Shown here one piece after another: positions 1 to 4,378 of a stretch of 5,942 nucleotides of DNA. Each line of letters begins with the position of its first letter. Position 1 is the stretch's first letter. The DNA comes from Pedobacter sp. (lineage in GTDB: Bacteria; Bacteroidota; Bacteroidia; Sphingobacteriales; Sphingobacteriaceae). The stretch is taken from assembly GCA_004295885.1 (NCBI GenBank), contig SEDG01000163.1:1-5942 (forward strand). The letters run 5' to 3'. Under the pieces are notes generated by a model, which made no database searches, was not told where the DNA came from, and saw nothing but the letters and a program-made list of their open reading frames with translations. The translations under genes and the position numbers were made by a program.

Positions 1-603
1 ACAGATTCGCTTTTTACAAAACGAACGATAGGCGATATTTGGCAGCGAACCACCTCACTTAAAAGTTTTCAAAACAAACAAGCCATAGAGTTCAAGTGGA
101 ATTGGATGAAAGGTGATACCTCCATGGCTAAAATTATTAATATCTGCGATGCTAAAACATTAGCACCAATTTACCATTATGCGAATTACAAGGGTAGGGG
201 TGTTATTGCGTACGATTATCGAGATGGTTTTATGATTCCATCTGACACTATTAAAAATAATGTGGCGGTTAAAAAGGGTAAGGTAGAGTTAACTATTCCA
301 GTTATAAGTTGGGAACAAGATTTAGAAACGTATGCATTATTGCCCATAAAAAAGGTTGGTCAGAAATTTGATATTTCTTTTTTTGATCCAAATGAAGCGA
401 AACCAACTTACCACAGGTATGAAGTTGTAGGCAAGGAAGATTTAGCGTTAAATAGCGAAGTAAAAGTTAAATGTTGGTTGCTTAAAATTAACTATACACC
501 AGATAGTTACGCTACTTTTTGGCTAACGGAGAAGAATAAGGAAGTAATTAAAATGCAAGAATATTTTAAAGGTAAGTATAGGATTAAGGTGAAGCAGTAT
601 TAA
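1..603 (+). CDS. DUF3108-like predicted envelope protein, C-terminal part (5' end outside window)
   Basis: The frame is open from the first base to the TAA at 601-603, so 200 residues are visible and the true start lies left of the window. The ATGs at 106 and 124 are internal: the upstream codons read as normal protein and run smoothly into the FKWNWMKGD stretch. The protein is rich in alternating beta-type segments and has no membrane helix in the visible part. Landmarks are SWEQDLE followed by LLPIKKVGQ (about residues 102-118) and ATFWLTEKNKEVIKM near residue 171. A late W-L-T-(D/E)-x-(N/K)-x-x-(P/V)-I-K strand after a G-rich middle resembles DUF3108-type proteins, which are thought to be periplasmic beta-barrel-like proteins. 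The family call rests on overall pattern, and no catalytic residues are recognised. The missing N-terminus would show whether there is a signal peptide. No clear terminator follows. Confidence 0.6.
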   Translation, partial: TDSLFTKRTIGDIWQRTTSLKSFQNKQAIEFKWNWMKGDTSMAKIINICDAKTLAPIYHYANYKGRGVIAYDYRDGFMIPSDTIKNNVAVKKGKVELTIPVISWEQDLETYALLPIKKVGQKFDISFFDPNEAKPTYHRYEVVGKEDLALNSEVKVKCWLLKINYTPDSYATFWLTEKNKEVIKMQEYFKGKYRIKVKQY

Positions 604-606
604 AAT

Positions 607-903
607 AGTCCGAAAGTAACACAGACAGAAAGTCCGAAAGATAATGGGGGGGTAAAGCCTAGTTAAGTTGCTAGATGCAATTGTTTCCAAGAACTGCAAA
701 ATTTTGTTCTATAAACCCGACTTAACGGAAATCCTTTTTACCATTCCCCTTCAGGGGATTTAGAGGTAAAAAGATTGGAGTGGGGGCGGGACTGAAATTT
801 CCGATTAACACTGCCATTCCTTTCCTCGTCATTTATTTGCTAATCAATAGGTTGTGAAGATTATGTTCCTGACTTTCAGACATTCGGACTTTTCAGACTT
901 TTT
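607..903. repeat. Non-coding stretch bounded by inverted AGTCYGAAAG repeats (MITE-like candidate)
   Basis: This fills most of the gene-free gap at 604-994. The left edge has two direct copies of AGTCCGAAAG (607-616 and 631-640) with a degenerate AGACAGAAAG between. The right edge (871-903) carries the motif in reverse complement, as GACTTTCAGAC, TTCGGACT and TTCAGACTT. The motif therefore faces inward on both sides of about 230 bp of fold-prone sequence containing no credible ORF. The geometry resembles a small non-autonomous element or a dispersed intergenic repeat. No target-site duplication was identified, and copies elsewhere in the genome cannot be seen from here. Confidence 0.45.
661..808. 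repeat. Nested and competing inverted repeats upstream of rpsF
   Basis: Three stems can be read directly. Stem A pairs GTTAAGTTG (662-670) with CGACTTAAC (718-726), nine pairs with one G-U. Stem B pairs CTTTTTACC (734-742) with GGTAAAAAG (765-773), a perfect 9 bp stem that encloses a CCCC-TTCA-GGGG hairpin (746-757). Stem C pairs TTAACGGAAAT (722-732) with ATTTCCGATTAA (797-808), leaving one bulged A and enclosing stem B. Stems A and C share bases 722-726, so they cannot form together. No T-run follows stem B, so it is not a classical terminator for the upstream gene. Function is unknown. Confidence 0.5.
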
Positions 904-914
904 TCGCCTAACAT

Positions 915-945
915 TTTGATTTAAAGAATAATCTCACTACATTTG
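915..945 (+). promoter_or_regulatory. Bacteroidota-type promoter for the rpsF-rpsR-rplI operon
   Basis: A TTTG at 915-918 is followed after exactly 19 bp by TACATTTG at 938-945. This matches the TTTG / TAnnTTTG (-33/-7) consensus known for the Bacteroidota housekeeping sigma factor. Transcription should begin around 949-953, giving a leader of about 45 nt before rpsF. It is the best promoter match I found in the window. Confidence 0.75.
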
Positions 946-948
946 CAA

Positions 949-965
949 CCCGTTTTAACCGACGG
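949..965 (+). promoter_or_regulatory. Candidate S6:S18 leader hairpin with CCG (weak)
   Basis: CCGT (950-953) can pair with ACGG (962-965), leaving an 8-nt loop that contains CCG (959-961). In many bacteria the bS6:bS18 complex represses its own operon by binding a CCG presented next to a hairpin in the rpsF leader. Here the stem is only 4 bp, the CCG is in the loop rather than a flanked bulge, and the stem starts almost at the predicted transcription start. This is a suggestion only. Confidence 0.22.
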
Positions 966-997
966 AAATAAATATTAAATCACTTTAAAAAACAATG

Positions 998-1360
998 ATG
1001 AATCAGTACGAAACTGTTATCGTTCTTACCCCGTTGTTATCAGAAGATGTTGCGAAAGAGGCATTAGCCAAATACAAAAGCATTATTACTGATAGCGGAG
1101 CCGAAATTATCGCAGAAGATAATTGGGGTTTGAGAAAATTAGCGTATCCGATTGAAAAAAAAGCAAGCGGATTTTTCCACCTTACAGAATACAAAGCTGA
1201 AGGGGAATTAATTAACAAGTTAGAGTTAGAATTAAAACGCGACGAGCGTGTTTTACGTTTCTTAACTGTAAGATTAGATCGTCATGCGATTGCTTACAGC
1301 GAGAAAAAACGCAGTGGAGCTTTTAACAAAAAACCTAAGAAAGAGGAGGCTGGAGCATAA
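998..1360 (+). CDS. rpsF: 30S ribosomal protein bS6
   Basis: This encodes ribosomal protein bS6, which binds the central domain of 16S rRNA on the 30S platform as a partner of bS18. The 120-residue product begins MNQYETVIVLTPLLSE, a typical bS6 first strand. It also contains the conserved WGLRKLAYPI segment (about residues 42-51) followed by KK and an aromatic-rich strand, as expected for the ferredoxin-like fold. The last 20 or so residues form a lysine-rich tail (KKPKKEE). Two ATGs occur in tandem (995 and 998). I prefer 998 because relatives usually begin with one Met before a QYE-type sequence, but 995 is equally open. The sequence before the start is A-rich with no Shine-Dalgarno, as usual in Bacteroidota. 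The stop overlaps the next start by one base (TAATG). It is the first gene of the operon. Confidence 0.96.
   Translation: MNQYETVIVLTPLLSEDVAKEALAKYKSIITDSGAEIIAEDNWGLRKLAYPIEKKASGFFHLTEYKAEGELINKLELELKRDERVLRFLTVRLDRHAIAYSEKKRSGAFNKKPKKEEAGA
1345..1349 (+). promoter_or_regulatory. Strong Shine-Dalgarno for rpsR inside the rpsF tail
   Basis: GGAGG, within GAGGAGG, ends 10 nt before the rpsR ATG. It is encoded by the Glu-Glu codons of the bS6 tail. Neither rpsF nor rplI has a comparable site, and Bacteroidota genes generally lack them. Confidence 0.6.
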
Positions 1361-1623
1361 TGGCAAAGGATCAAATACAATATGTTACCGCTCCAAAAGT
1401 GGACGATAACAGAAAAAAATACTGCCGTTTCAGAAAAAATGGTATTAAGTATATCGATTACAAAGACGCAAACTTCTTGTTAAAATTCATCAATGATCAA
1501 GGTAAAATTTTACCTCGCCGTTTAACTGGTACTTCATTGAAATTTCAACGTAAAGTGGCTCAAGCGGTTAAACGTGCACGTCACATCGGTTTGTTACCTT
1601 TCGTTACTGACCAATTAAAATAA
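1360..1623 (+). CDS. rpsR: 30S ribosomal protein bS18
   Basis: This encodes ribosomal protein bS18, which sits next to bS6 on the 30S platform and contacts 16S rRNA. The 87-residue length is normal. Family hallmarks are present in order: IDYKDANFLLKFI (about residues 32-44), GKILPRRLTGTS (about 48-59), the K-x-Q-R-K helix, and the basic KRARHIGLLPF end. One Cys (residue 22, KKYCRFRK) lies in the basic N-terminal arm. The ATG overlaps the rpsF stop (TAATG) and is preceded by GGAGG, so both coupling and direct initiation are possible. Gene order rpsF-rpsR-rplI is the conserved bacterial arrangement. Confidence 0.97.
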   Translation: MAKDQIQYVTAPKVDDNRKKYCRFRKNGIKYIDYKDANFLLKFINDQGKILPRRLTGTSLKFQRKVAQAVKRARHIGLLPFVTDQLK

Positions 1624-1633
1624 GCGCAGAGAA

Positions 1634-2077
1634 ATGGAAATTATTTTAAAGCAAGATATCAAATCACTAGGTGAGAAAGATGATATCGTTACGGTAAAAC
1701 CAGGTTACGGTCGTAATTACTTAATCCCTCAAGGATTTGGTCAATTGGCTACACCATCTGCTAAAAAAGTGTTGGCAGAAAACTTAAAGCAAGCTGCTTT
1801 TAAACAAGATAAAATTAAGAAAGATGCTGAAGGTATTGCAACTCGTTTAACTGATGTTAAATTGACGATCGGTGCTAAAGCTGGCGAAACAGGTAAGATT
1901 TTTGGTGCAGTAAACACTATCATGATTGCTGATGCATTAAAAGCTCAAGGTTTTGATGTAGATCGTCGTCGTATTACTTTCGAAACTGAACCTAAAATGG
2001 TTGGCGAATATGTTGCTAACTTAAACTTACATAAAGAAGTGAAAGTTAAAGTTCCTTTCGAAGTAGTAGCTGAGTAA
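1634..2077 (+). CDS. rplI: 50S ribosomal protein bL9
   Basis: This encodes ribosomal protein bL9, which binds 23S rRNA near the L1 stalk base and extends from the 50S surface, with a role in translational fidelity. The 147-residue product has the usual two-domain layout. The N-terminal domain begins MEIILKQDIKSLGEKDD and carries VKPGYGRNYLIPQG (about residues 21-34), the bL9 signature. A Lys/Ala-rich connecting helix follows (about 41-75). The C-terminal domain contains GKIFGAVN (about 87-94) and ends in alternating beta strands. It starts 10 nt after the rpsR stop without a strong Shine-Dalgarno and is the last gene of the operon before the terminator. Confidence 0.97.
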   Translation: MEIILKQDIKSLGEKDDIVTVKPGYGRNYLIPQGFGQLATPSAKKVLAENLKQAAFKQDKIKKDAEGIATRLTDVKLTIGAKAGETGKIFGAVNTIMIADALKAQGFDVDRRRITFETEPKMVGEYVANLNLHKEVKVKVPFEVVAE

Positions 2078-2089
2078 TCTTTTTAAATT

Positions 2090-2143
2090 GTCATCCTGAC
2101 TTGTGCCGATTTTATATCGGTAGCATAGTCGAAGGATAACTAG
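2090..2143 (+). repeat. GTCATCCTGA...GAAGGAT dispersed-type repeat, first copy
   Basis: GTCATCCTGA (2090-2099) and TCGAAGGAT (2129-2137) are separated by a small hairpin, CCGAT (2106-2110) with ATCGG (2116-2120). The same two blocks recur at 2196-2218 at shorter spacing. Its position between the rplI stop and the terminator places it in the operon's 3' untranslated region. Confidence 0.5.
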
Positions 2144-2147
2144 ATAT

Positions 2148-2186
2148 AAAACCGCTTCCGTTTTTCGGAAGCGGTTTTTTTATTTT
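2148..2186 (+). terminator. Intrinsic terminator of the rpsF-rpsR-rplI operon
   Basis: A perfect 13 bp stem (AAAACCGCTTCCG, 2148-2160, with its complement at 2166-2178) closes a TTTTT loop. A seven-T run (2175-2181), partly within the stem arm, and further Ts follow. It is a textbook rho-independent terminator for the plus strand. On the minus strand the same stem is followed by only four Ts and then an AT-rich stretch, so it may also weakly terminate the DUF1080-DUF1801 unit. Confidence 0.9.
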
Positions 2187-2195
2187 ATAAGATTT

Positions 2196-2267
2196 GTCAT
2201 CCTGAGGCACGAAGGATCTAACTTGCTGAACCCTTATTATTAGATTCTTCGCCTCGCTCTGAATGAC
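2196..2267. repeat. Imperfect inverted repeat, GTCATYCWGAG family
   Basis: The left arm at 2196-2221 (GTCATCCTGAG ... GAAGGATCTAA) matches the reverse complement of 2240-2267 (GTCATTCAGAG ... GAAGAATCTAA) with a few mismatches and a 2-nt length difference. The loop between them is 18 nt. The unit ends 7 bp before the DUF1801 stop. The pattern resembles dispersed palindromic intergenic repeats I associate with Sphingobacteriaceae genomes, and copy number cannot be judged here. Confidence 0.6.
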
Positions 2268-2274
2268 ATACCCG

Positions 2275-2673
2275 CTACCTCTCCACCATCCCTAACCAAT
2301 CTTTAATTAATTGTTGCAATTGATTAGTAGTAGATACTGTTAAATCTTCAATGGTAATGATCTTTCTCCCATCAGGATAATCCTTTCCCTTTAACGGGCT
2401 TTTCACTTTTGCGCCAGTAGGGAAAACCAATAGAATTTTACCTCTGTGGATGTTGCAAACTACAATATCTCTTTTATACTCTTTTGGGTCGAATGATTTC
2501 ATTTCACCGGTGAAGTAAAAACTCGGACTGTTCCATTTTATTTGTTCTGCAATTTCTGGATCTGCTGCTAAGATTATTTTCCGAATCGTTTCGACATTTT
2601 CCTTAACATCTTCATCCAATTTTGAGATGAGTTCATCAATCTGTTCGTTATCAGATAGCTTTAGTTTTGCCAT
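2275..2673 (-). CDS. DUF1801 (YdhG-like) domain protein
   Basis: This is a 132-residue cytoplasmic protein without signal peptide or membrane segment. An N-terminal helical part (about residues 8-38) is followed by EIAEQIKWNSPSFYF (about 40-54), the characteristic DUF1801 stretch. Beta strands around VVCNIHRGKILLVFPTG come next, then a final helix (TNQLQQLIKDWLG). Length and order fit single-domain DUF1801 proteins. No enzymatic function is established for the family, and some members are annotated as possible iron chaperones on weak grounds. Its ATG (2673-2671) directly follows the TAA of the DUF1080 gene (TAAATG on the minus strand), so it is probably translated by re-initiation from the same mRNA. 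There is no room for a promoter of its own outside the upstream gene. Confidence 0.85.
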   Translation of the reverse strand: MAKLKLSDNEQIDELISKLDEDVKENVETIRKIILAADPEIAEQIKWNSPSFYFTGEMKSFDPKEYKRDIVVCNIHRGKILLVFPTGAKVKSPLKGKDYPDGRKIITIEDLTVSTTNQLQQLIKDWLGMVER

Positions 2674-3474
2674 TTATTTTTTCTTAACAGAGGTAAGGTC
2701 TTTAATTTTTATGTTTCTAAAGTCAACAGGCTGACCTTCGCTTTGCAGGGCGATAAAACCTTCTTTAAGCATTTTCCCATCAATTTTAATCTTTGGGTCG
2801 TATCTATTGGCAACATCACCACCAATTTGTGGCTTAGAGTATTTTAAAACCGTATCTCCATTAATAATGTGCGTAATTAGCGAATCTCCAAGTACAATTA
2901 GTTCCGCTTTAACCCATTGCTCGCCTTCGTAGGTTTTTGAGGTAGAATTGATGCAATGGTCCGCAGCAATTTTGCCTTTGTACACTACGTTAGTGCCAGG
3001 CGAACACATATTGCCTGTTGGCCGTGCTTTGCCATCACCCAAACCACCTAAAAACTGCATTTCTATAGAAATTGGCCAGTCTTGCTCTTTAGGCATTGTT
3101 TTAGGGTCTTGTGAATGAAACATTACGCCACTATTTAGCAAGGTGTAACTTGGAGCCCCTTTTTGCAATTTGCCAACAAAACGATATTCTAATTTTAAAT
3201 GATAATATGAGAATGGGGCTTTGTAATAAAGATGCCCAAATTGATCGTTAAAATCGCCATACTGATCATACCTTACTTTAATTACTCCGTCCTCAACCCT
3301 AAATGTATTGCCAAAATTCTCATTGTAATCGTGATGGTGGATTTTTACGTTCCAATTTTTAATTTCCTCACCGTTAAATAAAGAAACCCATTCTGGTTTT
3401 TCATTTGTAGTTGGTTTGGCAGCTAAAAAAATCAGTAGAGCAACCGCAGCAAAACAAAAGGATAGGATTTTCAT
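2674..3474 (-). CDS. Secreted DUF1080 (3-keto-disaccharide hydrolase-like) protein
   Basis: This 266-residue exported protein has a short signal sequence: Lys2, a hydrophobic core at about residues 3-18, and an AA-KP type cleavage region. No lipobox Cys is present after the core. The DUF1080 domain, a concanavalin-like beta-sandwich, fills about residues 27-260. It begins WVSLFNGEEIKNW, has DGVIKV (62-67), LLNSGVMFHSQ (112-122), ISIEMQFLGG (135-144), THIINGD (201-207) and EGFIALQSEGQPVDFRNIKI (238-257). Characterised relatives hydrolyse 3-keto-glycosides, and many others are uncharacterised carbohydrate-linked periplasmic proteins, so substrate and activity here are unproven. Cys157 and Cys174 could form a disulfide. 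It is first in a two-gene unit with the DUF1801 gene and divergent from mtgA. The ATG at 3474 is the sensible start because the signal sequence begins there. Confidence 0.85.
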   Translation of the reverse strand: MKILSFCFAAVALLIFLAAKPTTNEKPEWVSLFNGEEIKNWNVKIHHHDYNENFGNTFRVEDGVIKVRYDQYGDFNDQFGHLYYKAPFSYYHLKLEYRFVGKLQKGAPSYTLLNSGVMFHSQDPKTMPKEQDWPISIEMQFLGGLGDGKARPTGNMCSPGTNVVYKGKIAADHCINSTSKTYEGEQWVKAELIVLGDSLITHIINGDTVLKYSKPQIGGDVANRYDPKIKIDGKMLKEGFIALQSEGQPVDFRNIKIKDLTSVKKK

Positions 3475-3510
3475 AAGTTGTTATTTTTTGTCCAAATTAA
3501 AAATAAAATC

Positions 3511-3540
3511 CAAATTCAATAAGATTAAGTTTTTTTGAAA
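3511..3540 (-). promoter_or_regulatory. Possible promoter for the DUF1080-DUF1801 unit
   Basis: On the minus strand TTTC (3540-3537) is followed after 18 bp by TGAATTTG (3518-3511). Each box is one base off the TTTG / TAnnTTTG consensus. The leader would be about 30 nt. The region is very AT-rich, so chance matches are easy. Confidence 0.3.
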
Positions 3541-3580
3541 CGAATTAAATCGTCAATCTAAAATCGTAATTCATTTTACA

Positions 3581-3588
3581 TACCTTTG
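3581..3588 (+). promoter_or_regulatory. -7 box of a probably leaderless mtgA promoter
   Basis: TACCTTTG matches TAnnTTTG exactly and ends 6 bp before the mtgA ATG at 3595. Transcription would therefore start at or within a few bases of the start codon. No convincing TTTG box is found about 19 bp upstream. Confidence 0.5.
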
Positions 3589-3594
3589 CCTTTA

Positions 3595-4329
3595 ATGGCC
3601 AAACAAACGAGCAAAACAACAACCAAACCATCTTTATTTAAACGAATTCTAATTGTTGCCGGCAAGATTGTGCTTTGGTTTATACTGGTTAGCGTAATTT
3701 GGGTTTTGGCTTATCGCTTTATTAATCCACCGATTACACCTTTAATGGTGCAAAGAAATTGGGAACGCTCGGCAAAAGATTTACCTGCAAAGGCCGACCG
3801 TAAATGGGTTGATTTTGAGGATATTTCAGATAACATGAAACGTGCTGCAGTTTCTGCAGAAGACCAATTATTCTTGCAACACATGGGTTTCGATATTAAA
3901 GCTATAGAAAAAGCTTATGCCGCGAATGAGAAAAAGAAAAATCAAAAAAAGAAAAAAGTAATAGGGGGAAGCACAATCTCACAACAAACAGCTAAAAATG
4001 TATTTCTATGGCCTGGCCGTTCTTACATTAGAAAAGGTTTCGAGGCTTATTTCACCTTGCTTATTGAGCTACTTTGGAGCAAGGAACGCATTCTGGAGGT
4101 TTATTTAAATGTGATAGAAATGGGCGATGGTATTTATGGGGCAGAAGCAGCTTCGCAAGCATACTACGGCAAATCTTGTTCAAGTATGACTAAAAGTCAA
4201 GCTTCTTTATTGGCAGCTTGTTTCCCAAATCCTAGAAGATGGACACCGAATAAACCAACGGCTTACATTAGGCACAAACAGTATTTGATTATGAGAAATA
4301 TGAGGAGACTGGGCCCGTTAGATTTCTAA
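3595..4329 (+). CDS. mtgA: Monofunctional peptidoglycan glycosyltransferase (GT51)
   Basis: This enzyme polymerises lipid II into glycan strands at the outer face of the inner membrane and has no transpeptidase domain. The 245-residue product has a basic N-terminus, one membrane anchor (about residues 18-40), then a single GT51 domain. All motifs are present: EDQLFLQHMGFD with catalytic Glu89, GGSTISQQTAKN (124-135), RKGFEA with the second conserved Glu at 150, and EVYLNVIEMGDGIYG (168-182). A lysine-rich loop (about 112-121, coded by an A-rich tract) precedes motif 2. The frame could be extended to a TTG at 3586, but that codon lies inside the -7 promoter box, so ATG 3595 is chosen. The gene is single, divergent from the DUF1080 unit and convergent with the AsmA-like gene. 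Confidence 0.93.
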   Translation: MAKQTSKTTTKPSLFKRILIVAGKIVLWFILVSVIWVLAYRFINPPITPLMVQRNWERSAKDLPAKADRKWVDFEDISDNMKRAAVSAEDQLFLQHMGFDIKAIEKAYAANEKKKNQKKKKVIGGSTISQQTAKNVFLWPGRSYIRKGFEAYFTLLIELLWSKERILEVYLNVIEMGDGIYGAEAASQAYYGKSCSSMTKSQASLLAACFPNPRRWTPNKPTAYIRHKQYLIMRNMRRLGPLDF

Positions 4330-4340
4330 TGTAAGAGGTA

Positions 4341-4371
4341 AGATGTAAAGCACATCTTCCATTTTACATCT
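4341..4371. terminator. Stem-loop in the convergent mtgA / AsmA-like gap
   Basis: AGATGTAAAG (4341-4350) pairs with TTTTACATCT (4362-4371), ten pairs including one G-U, with an 11-nt loop. It lies in the 49 bp between two facing stop codons, where a bidirectional terminator is expected. No true T-run follows on either strand, so this is a weak terminator at best. The region also repeats an ACATC block (4352, 4366 and 4373), which suggests a simple repeat. Confidence 0.4.
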
Positions 4372-4378
4372 CACATCC

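Noticed and set aside
106..603. A 165-residue gene starting at the ATG at 106 (or 124).
   Set aside because: The frame is open back to base 1 with protein-like codons, and no promoter or ribosome site precedes 106. It is the 3' part of a longer gene.
734..773. Stem B as an intrinsic terminator for the upstream gene.
   Set aside because: The stem is followed by ATTGGAG on the plus strand and GATTTCC on the minus strand, so neither side has the T-run needed.
604..994. Possible tRNA, structured regulatory RNA of a known class, or CRISPR array in the large gap.
   Set aside because: No cloverleaf or known RNA signature was recognised. The AGTCYGAAAG copies are too short, irregular and oppositely oriented for a CRISPR array.
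1003..1218. Minus-strand ORF opposite rpsF.
   Set aside because: It is antisense to a clear ribosomal protein gene and resembles no family I recognise.
1741..1923. Minus-strand ORF opposite rplI.
   Set aside because: It is a shadow of the conserved bL9 gene with no independent support.
3586..3594. TTG at 3586 as the mtgA start.
   Set aside because: The TTG is part of the exact TACCTTTG -7 promoter box, and an ATG in the same frame lies 9 bp downstream with a normal basic N-terminus.
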